A stretch of 47,258 bases of DNA from an uncultured Eubacteriales bacterium (lineage in GTDB: Bacteria > Bacillota > Clostridia > Oscillospirales > Acutalibacteraceae): NCBI GenBank assembly GCA_900316555.1, contig ONDL01000014.1, forward strand, positions 1 to 47,258, written 5' to 3'. Every line of letters starts with the position of its first letter. Position 1 is the first letter of the stretch. Of this stretch, positions 1 through 8,180 are shown in pieces. A program made the position numbers and the translations under genes. The notes below the pieces were generated by a model that saw only the letters and a program-made list of their open reading frames with translations, was not told the origin of the DNA and searched no databases.

Positions 1-764
1 AGCTCGCTGTTGCAGTTTGTGCAGAGGTCGGAAATCGTGATGTCCTCGTTCTTCACGCCTGCCGCGACGAGAATCTGACGGTTGGTCTCGAGCAGGTCGA
101 TCATGAACTTGCCGCCTTCCTTCGGAAATACAAATTTTTCGGGTTTCAGATCCGTAAGCGCGAGGAAGTGCTCCGCACACGGCAAATCCACCTCGTAACA
201 GCAAACGGAAATCGCGGGGCCTATGGCGGCTGTGATGTTTTCGGGCTTTGTGCCGTAGCGCTCGCCCATCTCCTTAACGACCTTCTCTCCGATCCTGCCG
301 ACAGTGCCGCGCCAGCCCGCGTGAGCCAGAGCGATAGCCTTGTTTTCCGTATCGACAAAGAACAGCGGCGTGCAGTCGGCGTAGTAGGTCACGATGGTCA
401 CGCCCTTCTCGTTAGTCATGATCGCGTCAACGCTCTCCATATCGCGCGGCCTGTAAATGCCAACGCCGCGGTTTTCGCGCGTAACGGCACGGACGAAGGT
501 GTGGTGATCCTGAGCGGAAGCGGTCAGGCTATCGAACTCAAAGCCCGCGCTCTCACAGATACGGCGGTAGTTCTCGGTCACCGCGTCGGGGTTATCGCCG
601 CGGTTGAACGCCATGTTCATCGAGGTGAACTCACCCTCAGACACGCCGCCGAGACGGGTCGAAAAAGCATGGTTGATGAATTTTATTTCCGATAAGGAAT
701 TATAAGTGAGATAAGGCACTGTATCTGCGTTATTTAGACGCATGGTGGCTGAGTTAAAATTCAA
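1..764 (-). CDS. pgeF: Polyphenol oxidase / purine nucleoside phosphorylase family protein (PgeF, YfiH), 3' end cut by window
   Basis: About 254 residues are visible; the last few tens of codons lie beyond the left edge. Reading the minus strand gives the YfiH family hallmarks in order: QDHH, ADCTPLFF, HAGWRG, and IGPAIC followed by YEVD, with a late LCTNC. The His/Cys/His set (QDH, ADC, HAGWRG) matches the zinc site of the family, whose members act as purine nucleoside phosphorylases/adenosine deaminases or remove mis-incorporated cell-wall residues. I chose a TTG start at 764-762 because GGAGGG lies 7 bases upstream; an in-frame ATG at 743 is the alternative. It is transcribed away from the small gene at 840. 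Family assignment is firm; the substrate is not determined. Confidence 0.88.
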   Translation of the reverse strand, partial: MNFNSATMRLNNADTVPYLTYNSLSEIKFINHAFSTRLGGVSEGEFTSMNMAFNRGDNPDAVTENYRRICESAGFEFDSLTASAQDHHTFVRAVTRENRGVGIYRPRDMESVDAIMTNEKGVTIVTYYADCTPLFFVDTENKAIALAHAGWRGTVGRIGEKVVKEMGERYGTKPENITAAIGPAISVCCYEVDLPCAEHFLALTDLKPEKFVFPKEGGKFMIDLLETNRQILVAAGVKNEDITISDLCTNCNSE

Positions 765-787
765 CGGTATTCCCTCCAAAATTCTAC

Positions 788-816
788 TTGAAACTTATGC
801 CTGCTTGTGATACACT
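788..816 (+). promoter_or_regulatory. Sigma-A-type promoter for the small Cys-rich gene
   Basis: TTGAAA (788-793) and TACACT (811-816) are separated by exactly 17 bases and lie 23 bases upstream of the ATG at 840. Predicted by eye. Confidence 0.5.
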
Positions 817-839
817 ATTAATTGCAGAGGTGATTTAGA

Positions 840-1046
840 ATGAAAAACAAGCTGTTCGGCAGAAATATCGCACCCGACTGCTCTTACTGCGAAAATTCTT
901 ATTTCGAAAACGGAATTATAGGCTGCAAAAAGTCAAAGCGTATTCAGGACGGCAGGTGCAGAGCGTTCAGCTATGACCCGCTTATGCGCGTTCCGCGCAG
1001 CGTTACCCTGAGAGGTACATATTCCATCGAGGATTTCAAGCTGTAA
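840..1046 (+). CDS. Small Cys-rich protein of unknown function (68 aa)
   Basis: The start is supported by AGAGGTGA shortly before the ATG and by a good upstream promoter. The protein has a compact CSYC pair near residues 14-17, then GC near 28-29 and a further Cys near 40, so four cysteines could bind a metal or a small cluster. It has no signal peptide or membrane segment. A hairpin terminator follows directly (1058-1085). I do not recognise a named family. Short conserved-looking proteins of this kind are common in Clostridia, and no function is claimed. Confidence 0.6.
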   Translation: MKNKLFGRNIAPDCSYCENSYFENGIIGCKKSKRIQDGRCRAFSYDPLMRVPRSVTLRGTYSIEDFKL

Positions 1047-1057
1047 ATTATAAAATC

Positions 1058-1085
1058 AAGGAGCCAATCATACGGTTGGCTCCTT
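1058..1085. terminator. Bidirectional rho-independent terminator
   Basis: A 10-bp perfect stem (AAGGAGCCAA / TTGGCTCCTT) with an 8-base loop is followed by TTATT on the plus strand and by a T-rich run on the minus strand. It sits between the convergent ends of the small Cys-rich gene and the beta-propeller gene. Confidence 0.85.
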
Positions 1086-1093
1086 TTATTATA

Positions 1094-3100
1094 CTATTTA
1101 TAATCGACCCAGTCAATAGAGGTTCGGTATACGTCGTCCGTATTATTCTTGATGTAGTAATCATACTCCCATACATTGCCGAGCATATATATGGTGTTTC
1201 CGACATAGACGCAGCGGCTGACCTCGGCGCTGCCGTTTTCACTGCTTACAAATACGTCCGAGCGGTACTCGTCGACAATATCGATCTTTCCGTCCGAGAT
1301 TCTGAAATTAATTACTCCCGAATAGCTGTCGTAGTTACTGTATCCGTCGCCGTAGCAGGAGAACGGGATCGTGAAGTCGTTTCTCTCGGTATTGACGAGA
1401 AGCGCCTTGGGATTGTTCTGCACCTCTGAGTAATAGCCCTTGAAAACCTTCGTGTCCAGAACCTTCGGGTTTGTCTTGTCGCTGACGTCAAAGGTGACGA
1501 TTTTTATGCCGTCCTGAACCTCCATATTGGTGTAGTACACGTTGTCGGTATTATAGCCGATGCCGAGGACTGTGTTCTCATCAATCGGAACGAGCATGGT
1601 TGAGAAACCGCTGATCTTGACCTCGCCGAGGATCTGCGGGTCGGACGGAGTGGACAGGTCAATCACGAACAGCGGGTCGGTTTCCTCGTAGGTAATGACG
1701 TAGGCGGTGTCGCCCATGTAGCGGACTGCCTTGATGCTCTCGTCCTTGGCAAAGCCCTCGACCGCGCCGATCTGATTGAGTTCAGGATCAAGCACATAGA
1801 GGTTGTTGACCTCAAAGGAGTTTTTCTCGTTGATCGACGTGGTGGCGACGCGGAGATTTCCGTTGTACTCGTCGAGGGAGTACTGGTTGTTGATTTCACC
1901 CTTGACATAGCAGCTCGCCACGGCGTCGAGGTTGTCGTTGAGACTGAATTTTACAATCTGGGTTCTGACATTTGTCGGTGTGTAGTAGGAAGCAAAGCTG
2001 TTGATAACTCTGTTGTAATCCTGCGTTTCGTACTCTGTCGCGTTGACATAGAGGTAATCCTGATTGCAGTAAACGTCGTCTGCCGAACCCAGAATCGACT
2101 TGGTGCTCAGAGCCTTTGCGCCGTTTTGCGTATCGACGCTGCTTACTACGAGAAAGCGGCTGTCGGCAGGCGTTTCAACGGAATATGTGCAGTTGACGGG
2201 CACCTCGTCGGGAGTGGCGTTTTTGTTGCGGGTTTCGGGCAAATCGTCATCATTGTACGCATAGTAATCGGACACCAAATAGAGAGTGTCGCCGATCATG
2301 CGCGAGGAAACGTAATTGCCGCTCTGGCAGAAGGAATCGAGCAGCTTGGGCTTGCTTCTGTCCGAGATATCATATACCGACGCTTCGGTTGAGGAATCGG
2401 AATAGTACACCTCCGAAAGAACAACAAGACGGTCGCCGTTTACATAAAACTCGCGGAAATTGCTGTCGTTCAATTCCGTAACAGCTGATATCATCTCGGT
2501 ATCCTTCTGCGCCGCGCGGTAGATCTGTATCTGATGCTTCATTCCGTTTGAGGTCGGCGCAAGGTAGTAGATATACTCGCTGTCGGTCTTGACGTTATCA
2601 GCCTCGTCAACGCCCGTGTGCTGAACATAGGTCGAGTTGTGCGACGAAGAACCGCCCGACGAGCCTGACGCTGAGCCGTTTGCCGAGCCTGCCGAAAATA
2701 CCCTTTCGCCGTACTCGAGCACATCGCCGTCGAGAGCATTATATCTCTCACCGCTGTTGATATTATTTTGAAATTTCTTCGCGTTGCCGACTGCCTTTTT
2801 CACCTCGTCGCGCGTGTTGAACTGCATGAGCTTAGCGGTGCCGCTGACCGATACGGGCGTGCCGACCTGAACGCGGCTGAAGAAAATATTCGTCGCGAGG
2901 AACGCGCCCACGGTAATCACCGCAACGCTCGCCACCGCAGCCGAGGTAATACCGAGAACCATGCCTGTCTTTTTCTTTTTAACCTTGACCGGCTCGACTC
3001 CCTCGAGCTGACCGAGAACCATATCCTCATTGATATCGTCGGGCGCGTTAACGCCGTCGGAAGCAAATCTGTCTTTAACAGTATCAAAATCGTTTTTCAT
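1094..3100 (-). CDS. Membrane-anchored secreted beta-propeller protein, likely partner of the ECF sigma factor
   Basis: This 668-residue protein has a charged cytoplasmic N-terminus (about 1-45), one membrane helix (about 46-73, preceded by KVKKKK), a Ser/Gly-rich linker near 120-140 and a large C-terminal domain. That domain matches the Beta_propel family (PF09826 type), with repeated blades such as VYDISDRSKPKLLDSF and TFDVSDKTNPKVLDTKVF. The start is ATG at 3100, because GGAG lies 8 bases ahead; the GTG at 3109 would overlap the Shine-Dalgarno. The gene begins 5 bases after the stop of an ECF sigma factor. The topology (short inside, long outside) is that of anti-sigma/sensor proteins. Family is sure; the anti-sigma role is inferred from position and topology. 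Confidence 0.85.
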   Translation of the reverse strand: MKNDFDTVKDRFASDGVNAPDDINEDMVLGQLEGVEPVKVKKKKTGMVLGITSAAVASVAVITVGAFLATNIFFSRVQVGTPVSVSGTAKLMQFNTRDEVKKAVGNAKKFQNNINSGERYNALDGDVLEYGERVFSAGSANGSASGSSGGSSSHNSTYVQHTGVDEADNVKTDSEYIYYLAPTSNGMKHQIQIYRAAQKDTEMISAVTELNDSNFREFYVNGDRLVVLSEVYYSDSSTEASVYDISDRSKPKLLDSFCQSGNYVSSRMIGDTLYLVSDYYAYNDDDLPETRNKNATPDEVPVNCTYSVETPADSRFLVVSSVDTQNGAKALSTKSILGSADDVYCNQDYLYVNATEYETQDYNRVINSFASYYTPTNVRTQIVKFSLNDNLDAVASCYVKGEINNQYSLDEYNGNLRVATTSINEKNSFEVNNLYVLDPELNQIGAVEGFAKDESIKAVRYMGDTAYVITYEETDPLFVIDLSTPSDPQILGEVKISGFSTMLVPIDENTVLGIGYNTDNVYYTNMEVQDGIKIVTFDVSDKTNPKVLDTKVFKGYYSEVQNNPKALLVNTERNDFTIPFSCYGDGYSNYDSYSGVINFRISDGKIDIVDEYRSDVFVSSENGSAEVSRCVYVGNTIYMLGNVWEYDYYIKNNTDDVYRTSIDWVDYK

Positions 3101-3105
3101 ATCAC

Positions 3106-3606
3106 TCACTCCAAAAACTGTCTCATCTTGCCGAGCGCGCGTGACAGGCGCGACCTCACAGTCGAGGGATTCATGCGGAACATCTGCGCTATCTCCTGAC
3201 TGCTGTAGCCCGCAACGACCGAGAGCAGAACGATATCCCTGTCCTCTGTCGCAAGGCTGTCAAGCGCCTCGCTGAGTTCGCTGCGGATATAGGTATCGTC
3301 CGGAACCACATAGCGGTTCTCGTCGATCTCCGCAAAGGTGATCTGTGCCTTTCTGCGGATTATCGCGCAGCACTCTCGGTAAAGTATGCGGAACAGCCAC
3401 GCGGAAAACGCCTTCTCGTCGCGTATTGAAGCTATGCCCATATACGCCTGGGTTATACACGCGGACACGGCGTCCTTCGCGTCCTCCGCTGAACGCAGCT
3501 TGTAATAAGCGTAGCGGTACAGGCTGTCCTTATAGCTTATGTAGAGAGTGGCAAACGCCTGCTTGTCACCTGCTCTGGCTTTCTTTACTAATTTATTACC
3601 GTTCAT
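3106..3606 (-). CDS. RNA polymerase ECF (sigma-70 family) sigma factor
   Basis: The 166-residue protein has a sigma region 2 (about 15-85, including SAWLFRILYRECC) and a sigma region 4 helix-turn-helix (about 115-162, SSQEIAQMFRMNPSTVRSRLSRAL), a normal ECF size. The ATG at 3606 is chosen because GGAGGACGG precedes it; the reading frame stays open further upstream, but that part is low-complexity Arg/Ser/Thr-rich and overlaps the ppa terminator. It is followed after 5 bases by a membrane-anchored beta-propeller gene, the standard sigma/anti-sigma arrangement. A candidate ECF-type promoter is listed separately, which suggests autoregulation (inference). Confidence 0.88.
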   Translation of the reverse strand: MNGNKLVKKARAGDKQAFATLYISYKDSLYRYAYYKLRSAEDAKDAVSACITQAYMGIASIRDEKAFSAWLFRILYRECCAIIRRKAQITFAEIDENRYVVPDDTYIRSELSEALDSLATEDRDIVLLSVVAGYSSQEIAQMFRMNPSTVRSRLSRALGKMRQFLE

Positions 3607-3640
3607 TTCCGTCCTCCAACGAATTCGTTCATTAATATAG

Positions 3641-3666
3641 TGTCGAATAAACGGCGAAGTGTTGCA
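3641..3666 (-). promoter_or_regulatory. Candidate ECF-type promoter of the sigma / beta-propeller operon
   Basis: On the minus strand TGCAAC (3666-3661) is followed after 15 bases by CGACA (3645-3641). This resembles the AAC ... CGTC-type elements read by ECF sigma factors rather than a -35/-10 pair for sigma-A. It lies about 35 bases upstream of the ATG. Weak information content. Confidence 0.3.
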
Positions 3667-3684
3667 CAGTTTTTGAAATATTTT

Positions 3685-3715
3685 AAAAAAATTCGAGCGC
3701 ACCGGTGGTGCGCCC
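3685..3715 (-). terminator. Terminator of ppa
   Basis: On the minus strand GCGCACC-ACC-GGTGCGC is followed by TCGAA and a run of seven T, directly after the ppa stop codon. Confidence 0.8.
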
Positions 3716-3724
3716 ATTGATTTT

Positions 3725-4264
3725 TTATGCGAGCTGGAAGTCGAGGATATAGCTTTCGATGCAGAGCTGGACAACTTCCTTTGCCTTCTCCACGCCTGAA
3801 ATCTCGGTAGCCGCGGTTTCCTTGTCGTCCTCGAGGGTCTTGTAAACCTGGAAGAAGTGGCGGATCTCGTCAAAACGGTGCTTGGGCAGATCCGAGATGT
3901 CATTGTATGTATTGTAGTTGGGATCGTTGATCGGCACAGCGATGATCTTTTCGTCCTTGCTGTTGTTGTCGATCATGTTGAGTACGCCGATGGGCTTGCA
4001 CTCTACCAGAGTCATGGGCAGAATGGTCTCGCTGCACAGAACCAGAACGTCGAGCGGGTCGCCGTCGTCGGCATATGTACGCGGAATAAAGCCATAGTTT
4101 GCGGGATAATGAGTCGAGGTGAAGAGCACGCGGTCGAGCTTGAGCATACCGGTCTCCTTATCGAGCTCATATTTATTTTTTCCACCCTTGGAAATTTCGA
4201 TTACAGCATAAAAGCGGTCGCAGGTAATTCTTTTCGGTGAGATGTCATGCCAGATATTATTCAT
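3725..4264 (-). CDS. ppa: Soluble inorganic pyrophosphatase (family I)
   Basis: It hydrolyses pyrophosphate to two phosphates in the cytoplasm and so pulls biosynthetic reactions forward. The 179-residue protein carries the family signature DGDPLDVLV (about 67-75), the early EISKGGKNKYE segment (about 23-33) that contributes Lys/Glu ligands, and the substrate/metal segment near YPANYGFIPRTYADDGD. Length is typical. The ATG at 4264 is preceded by AAGGAGG. It has its own strong promoter and terminator and so is probably monocistronic. Confidence 0.96.
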   Translation of the reverse strand: MNNIWHDISPKRITCDRFYAVIEISKGGKNKYELDKETGMLKLDRVLFTSTHYPANYGFIPRTYADDGDPLDVLVLCSETILPMTLVECKPIGVLNMIDNNSKDEKIIAVPINDPNYNTYNDISDLPKHRFDEIRHFFQVYKTLEDDKETAATEISGVEKAKEVVQLCIESYILDFQLA

Positions 4265-4285
4265 GGAAAAACCTCCTTTTTTTCT

Positions 4286-4314
4286 ATTATAAATTATGGC
4301 AAATTTTATGTCAA
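4286..4314 (-). promoter_or_regulatory. Consensus sigma-A promoter of ppa
   Basis: TTGACA (4314-4309) and TATAAT (4291-4286) on the minus strand are separated by 17 bases. The -35 hexamer overlaps the TGA stop codon of the upstream P-type ATPase gene (4313-4311). Confidence 0.85.
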
Positions 4315-6914
4315 GAGGTTTTGTTAACCTTGTCGGAAATAGCCTTGATAATCTGAATCACGACCGTCGGAGCAAATGCCAGAAGTGCGATATAAGCGTA
4401 CATCATGCCGTCCATCGCCTCAACGCAGAAGAGCGAATGGAGCGCCGGTACAAAGAGTACGAGCGCGAGCAGCAGACAGCCCAGAACGAACGCTCCGACG
4501 CTGTAGAGGTTGCTGAGAAGTCCGAGGCTGAATATCGAACGCTTGCTGCGGCAGTTGAAGCCGTGGAAGAGTCTTGCGAGGGTGAGGGTGGCGAAAGCCA
4601 TTGTAGCCGCTGTTGACGCGCCGTAAGGCAGTCCGAGATAGAAGGCGACAACGACGACAACCGCTATCAGCGCGCCCTGACCGAACATCAGAGCAGTGAA
4701 GTCCTTTGTGAGAATGCCCTTGTTGGGGTCGCGCGGCTTCTGTGAGAGCAGACCGTCCTCGGGCTTTTCCATGCCAATCGCGAGAGCAGGAAGCGAGTCG
4801 GTAAGCAGGTTGATAAAGAGCAGGTGTACAGGCTCAAACGGCACGGGCAGCGCCATGATCGAAGTAAAGAGAACGGTGATGATCGCAGCCATGTTGCCCG
4901 AGAGCAGGAACAGAATAGAGTTGCGGATATTGCGGTAAACGTTTCTGCCGTTCGCGACAGCCTTGATGATGGTCGCAAAGTTGTCGTCCTGCAAAATCAT
5001 CGAAGCCGCATCCTTCGATACCTCGGTGCCCGTGATACCCATTGCAACGCCGATGTCGGCTTTCTTGAGCGCGGGCGCGTCGTTTACGCCGTCGCCTGTC
5101 ATGGAGACAATATTGCCCTTTCGCTGCCATGCCTCGACGATGCGGATTTTGTTCTCGGGCGATACGCGCGCGTAGACCGAGATCTTTTCGAGCACACGGT
5201 CGAGCTCTTCGTCGTTCATCGCGTCAAGCTCCATGCCCGTGACAGCCATGTCGCCGTCGCGCATAATGCCGATCTGCTTCGCGATAGCGGAGGCGGTGAT
5301 CTTGTGGTCGCCCGTGATCATGATTGGCTTGATACCCGCGCGGATAGCGTCGGCAACAGCCGCCTTGCTCTCCTCACGCGGCGGGTCGATCATCGCGACA
5401 AGACCGAGGAAGGTGTAGTTGTATTCGGTTTCGACCGAGAGAGCCTCGTCGCTTTCCTTGTAGGCGAAGGTCAGGACGCGCAAGCCCTCCTCGGAGTATC
5501 TATTATTCTGTGCAAGAATTATTTTCTTGTCTTCGTCGGTGATCGGACGGACGCCGTCCTTTGTGGCAATGCTGACGCAGCGGTCGAGGATAGAGTCGAG
5601 CGCGCCCTTTGTGAGAATGTGCGGCACGCCGTGAAGCCTGTATTTGGAGCTCATCATCTTGCGGTCGGAGTCAAACGGAACCTCCTCTACCCTGCCGAGG
5701 GTGTCGCGGATAATGTTCTCGTCAAGGCCTATGCTGCGCGAAGTCTCAATCAGCGCGTACTCTGTCGGGTCGCCGATGCCCTTGCCGTCGACGATGCTGG
5801 AGTCGTTGTTGAGAACCATGTCGTAAATCAGGCGGCGGTGGCTCTCGAGCCTGATGTCAAGCTCTTCCTCGCGGATGCTCTCGCCGTTGATGTAGATGCG
5901 CTGAACGGTCATCTTGTTCTGGGTGAGCGTACCGGTCTTGTCCGAACAGATAACCGAAACGCAGCCGAGGCTTTCAACCGCCTTCAAATCCTTGATAACG
6001 GCGTTTTCCTTTGCCATCTTCTGGGTCCCCATAGCCTGAACTATGGTGACGATCGAGCTGAGCGCCTCGGGAATCGCCGCAACCGCGAGCGCTACGGCAA
6101 ACATGAGTGAGTCGATGATGGTCTTGCCCTGCCAGAGAGAAAGCCCGAATACGACAGCGCAAATCACCATGATGATAATAGCGAGTCTGCCCGAGAACTT
6201 GTCAAGGCTCTGCTGGAGCGGAGTCTTTTTCTCCTTGGCGGCGTTCATGAGGGAAGCGATGTGTCCGATTTCGGTATTCATACCCGTCTCGGTGACGAGG
6301 ACAAGCGCTCTTCCGTAGGTTACAAGGCTGCCTGAGAATACCATATTAGCGCGGTCAGCGAGCGGAGTCTCGCCGCTGATGGTTTCGTCGTTCTTGTCGA
6401 CGTTTGTGGACTCACCCGTAAGCGAGCTCTCGTTGACCTGCAGAGAATAGTTGCGGATAATCCTGCCGTCGGCGACAACCAGATCGCCCGCTTCGAGAAC
6501 GATGATATCCCCCGCAACGACGTTTTTGGAGTCTATTTCAATTTTCTGACCGTCGCGGATAACCTTGGCGGACGGTGAGGACAGGGATTTGAGACTGTCG
6601 AGGGACTTTTCTGCCTTGACGTGCTGGGCGGTACCGAGAATCGCGTTCATGATTATTACCGCGAAAATAACGATCGTGCTCTCGATATTGCCCGAGAACA
6701 TCGAAACTATCGCCGCCGCGATCAGAATCAGTACGAGTAAATCCGCGAACTGACCGAGGAAAACCTGCAAAACGGTTTTCTTCTTGCCCTCTGCGAGGAC
6801 GTTTTCGCCGTCCCTTTTGAGCCGTTCAGCCGCCTGCTCGGAGCTGAGACCGTCGGTCGTGACGTCAAAATGCCTGAGCGCTTCTTCGCCTGTTTTTTGA
6901 TACCAGTCTGCCAT
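4311..6914 (-). CDS. P-type ATPase, calcium/manganese-type cation exporter (P2 class)
   Basis: The 867-residue membrane pump has an N-terminal cation-ATPase domain, the TGES actuator loop, phosphorylated Asp325 in DKTGTLT, and the hinge TGDGVNDAPALKKADIGVAMG. M4 carries VAAIPEALSS and M6 carries NLLTDSLPALAIGME, as in SERCA/PMCA-like bacterial pumps. The start is ATG at 6914 (GGAGGT 8 bases upstream); an in-frame TTG at 6929 overlaps that Shine-Dalgarno. By homology it would be called a Ca2+ ATPase. The leader reads as a manganese riboswitch, so Mn2+ export is at least as likely (inference). Confidence 0.93.
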   Translation of the reverse strand: MADWYQKTGEEALRHFDVTTDGLSSEQAAERLKRDGENVLAEGKKKTVLQVFLGQFADLLVLILIAAAIVSMFSGNIESTIVIFAVIIMNAILGTAQHVKAEKSLDSLKSLSSPSAKVIRDGQKIEIDSKNVVAGDIIVLEAGDLVVADGRIIRNYSLQVNESSLTGESTNVDKNDETISGETPLADRANMVFSGSLVTYGRALVLVTETGMNTEIGHIASLMNAAKEKKTPLQQSLDKFSGRLAIIIMVICAVVFGLSLWQGKTIIDSLMFAVALAVAAIPEALSSIVTIVQAMGTQKMAKENAVIKDLKAVESLGCVSVICSDKTGTLTQNKMTVQRIYINGESIREEELDIRLESHRRLIYDMVLNNDSSIVDGKGIGDPTEYALIETSRSIGLDENIIRDTLGRVEEVPFDSDRKMMSSKYRLHGVPHILTKGALDSILDRCVSIATKDGVRPITDEDKKIILAQNNRYSEEGLRVLTFAYKESDEALSVETEYNYTFLGLVAMIDPPREESKAAVADAIRAGIKPIMITGDHKITASAIAKQIGIMRDGDMAVTGMELDAMNDEELDRVLEKISVYARVSPENKIRIVEAWQRKGNIVSMTGDGVNDAPALKKADIGVAMGITGTEVSKDAASMILQDDNFATIIKAVANGRNVYRNIRNSILFLLSGNMAAIITVLFTSIMALPVPFEPVHLLFINLLTDSLPALAIGMEKPEDGLLSQKPRDPNKGILTKDFTALMFGQGALIAVVVVVAFYLGLPYGASTAATMAFATLTLARLFHGFNCRSKRSIFSLGLLSNLYSVGAFVLGCLLLALVLFVPALHSLFCVEAMDGMMYAYIALLAFAPTVVIQIIKAISDKVNKTS

Positions 6915-6937
6915 AAAATCTACCTCCAAAAATTAAA

Positions 6938-7068
6938 GACCTTTATTGTGCACGTTACCCATGCGCAATAAAAGTCTCGTTCTTTAGTGTATATCCGATA
7001 CCCAAAAAGGATATGAGATTGACGAAATATACCACGGCTATCGCCGCGAACTACTCCCCTTTAGCAAT
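6938..7068 (-). promoter_or_regulatory. yybP-ykoY (manganese) riboswitch leader of the P-type ATPase gene
   Basis: On the minus strand the leader begins TAAAGGGGAGTAG (about 7063-7051) and later has ACGAGAC (about 6980-6974), the two conserved blocks of the yybP-ykoY class. The 3' strand CTTTTATTGCGCA can pair alternatively with the downstream TGCACAATAAAGG to make a hairpin followed by a T-rich stretch just before the Shine-Dalgarno, which is a sensible expression platform. The class is known to sense Mn2+ and to control Mn/Ca P-type ATPases. Called from motif reading, not from a covariance search. Confidence 0.75.
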
Positions 7069-7072
7069 GCAA

Positions 7073-7327
7073 TTATATCACATCGCCCTCGGGATTGTCA
7101 ATAATCTTTTTTCTTTTTTTCCGTTTTTTAACCTTCGGCTTGCTGCAGTACGCGAGGATTATTCCGATAAAGGCGCACAGCGCACCCGCGCCGCCGATGA
7201 CCGCCGCCCATTCGGTCTTGTTCATATAATAGCCGACGAACGCAGCACCGCCCGCTGCCGCAAGACTGATAAAAGCGAGGATAAATCCCAGAATAAAGAG
7301 CACGTTCATTTTTTGTTTATTATCCAT
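7073..7327 (-). CDS. Small two-helix membrane protein, unknown function
   Basis: The 84-residue protein has two hydrophobic helices (about 9-32 and 38-58, the latter with GGAGALCAFIGIILAYC) and a strongly basic tail (KPKVKKRKKRKK) likely on the cytoplasmic side. The ATG at 7327 follows AGGTGA, which is made from the last codons of rsmA, so translation is probably coupled to rsmA. It is the last gene of the LUD-rsmF-rsmA operon. No family recognised. Confidence 0.6.
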   Translation of the reverse strand: MDNKQKMNVLFILGFILAFISLAAAGGAAFVGYYMNKTEWAAVIGGAGALCAFIGIILAYCSKPKVKKRKKRKKIIDNPEGDVI

Positions 7328-7328
7328 A

Positions 7329-8180
7329 TCATTCACCTATCGCGTTGGCTATCGCCGCAAAATTCTCTAAGCTGAGCTTTTCCGCGCGCGCTGTCGGCGG
7401 GACGTTTGCCGCCTCCAGAACCGCGAGGATCTCCTCCTTGCTCTTGCCGAGTCCCGCGCTGAGCGAGTTCGAGATCACCTTGCGCCGCTGTGAAAACGCC
7501 GCCCTGACCACCGCGAAAAACAGCCCTTCGTCAGCCTGTACTGGCGGTTCCTTAAGAATATCGAGCCTGATAACCGCCGAATCGACCTTCGGCGCGGGCA
7601 TGAACGAGCCTGCGCTCACGCCAAACAACATCTGCGGCTTTGCGTAGTAGTTGACCGAAACCGTCACCGCGCCGCTCATGCGCGAGCCAACCTCGGCGCA
7701 GATACGCTGTGCAGCTTCCTTCTGAACCATTACGGTTACGGCGCTTATCGGGAGCCTGTCCTCAAGCAGCTTCATGATCACGGGCGAGGTTATGTAGTAC
7801 GGAAGATTCGCGCAGACGACAACCTCAAGCCCATCGAATTCGTCCTTAATCAGCTGATTCAGGTCAAGCTCGAGCACATCGGCGTTGACGACCTTAACAT
7901 TATCGTACTCCGCGAGCGTTTCATCGAGCACGGGCAGCAGACGCTTGTCCAGCTCTACCGCGACGACCTTGTCCGCGAGCTGACAGAGCTCGTTTGTGAG
8001 AACGCCTATTCCGGGGCCGACCTCTATCACGCCGACGCCCTTGCCCGCTCCCGAGCACGACGCCATGCGCGGACAGACGGACGGATTGATCAGGAAGTTC
8101 TGACCGAGCGCCTTCGAAAACGTGAAGCCGTGCCGCGAGAGGATATCTTTTATTGTACCGATGTCGGATAATCGTTTCAT
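7329..8180 (-). CDS. rsmA: 16S rRNA dimethyladenosine transferase RsmA (KsgA)
   Basis: It dimethylates two adjacent adenines in the 3' terminal hairpin of 16S rRNA during small-subunit assembly. The 283-residue protein shows the family opening KALGQNFLIN (about 24-32), the SAM motif VIEVGPGIGVLT (about 51-62), the acidic VELDKR, the catalytic NLPYY (125-129) and a C-terminal helical domain with AFSQRRKVISNSL. Its ATG overlaps the stop of the upstream RsmF-type gene (ATGA). Length and motifs are normal. Confidence 0.96.
   Translation of the reverse strand: MKRLSDIGTIKDILSRHGFTFSKALGQNFLINPSVCPRMASCSGAGKGVGVIEVGPGIGVLTNELCQLADKVVAVELDKRLLPVLDETLAEYDNVKVVNADVLELDLNQLIKDEFDGLEVVVCANLPYYITSPVIMKLLEDRLPISAVTVMVQKEAAQRICAEVGSRMSGAVTVSVNYYAKPQMLFGVSAGSFMPAPKVDSAVIRLDILKEPPVQADEGLFFAVVRAAFSQRRKVISNSLSAGLGKSKEEILAVLEAANVPPTARAEKLSLENFAAIANAIGE

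Noticed and set aside
3607..3903. N-terminal extension of the first ECF sigma factor
   Set aside because: Low-complexity Ser/Arg/Thr sequence overlapping the ppa terminator; a strong ribosome site supports the start at 3606.
4824..6110. Long open frame opposite the P-type ATPase
   Set aside because: It is the antisense shadow of a gene with intact motifs; its composition is Arg/Val/Asp-rich with no family sequence.
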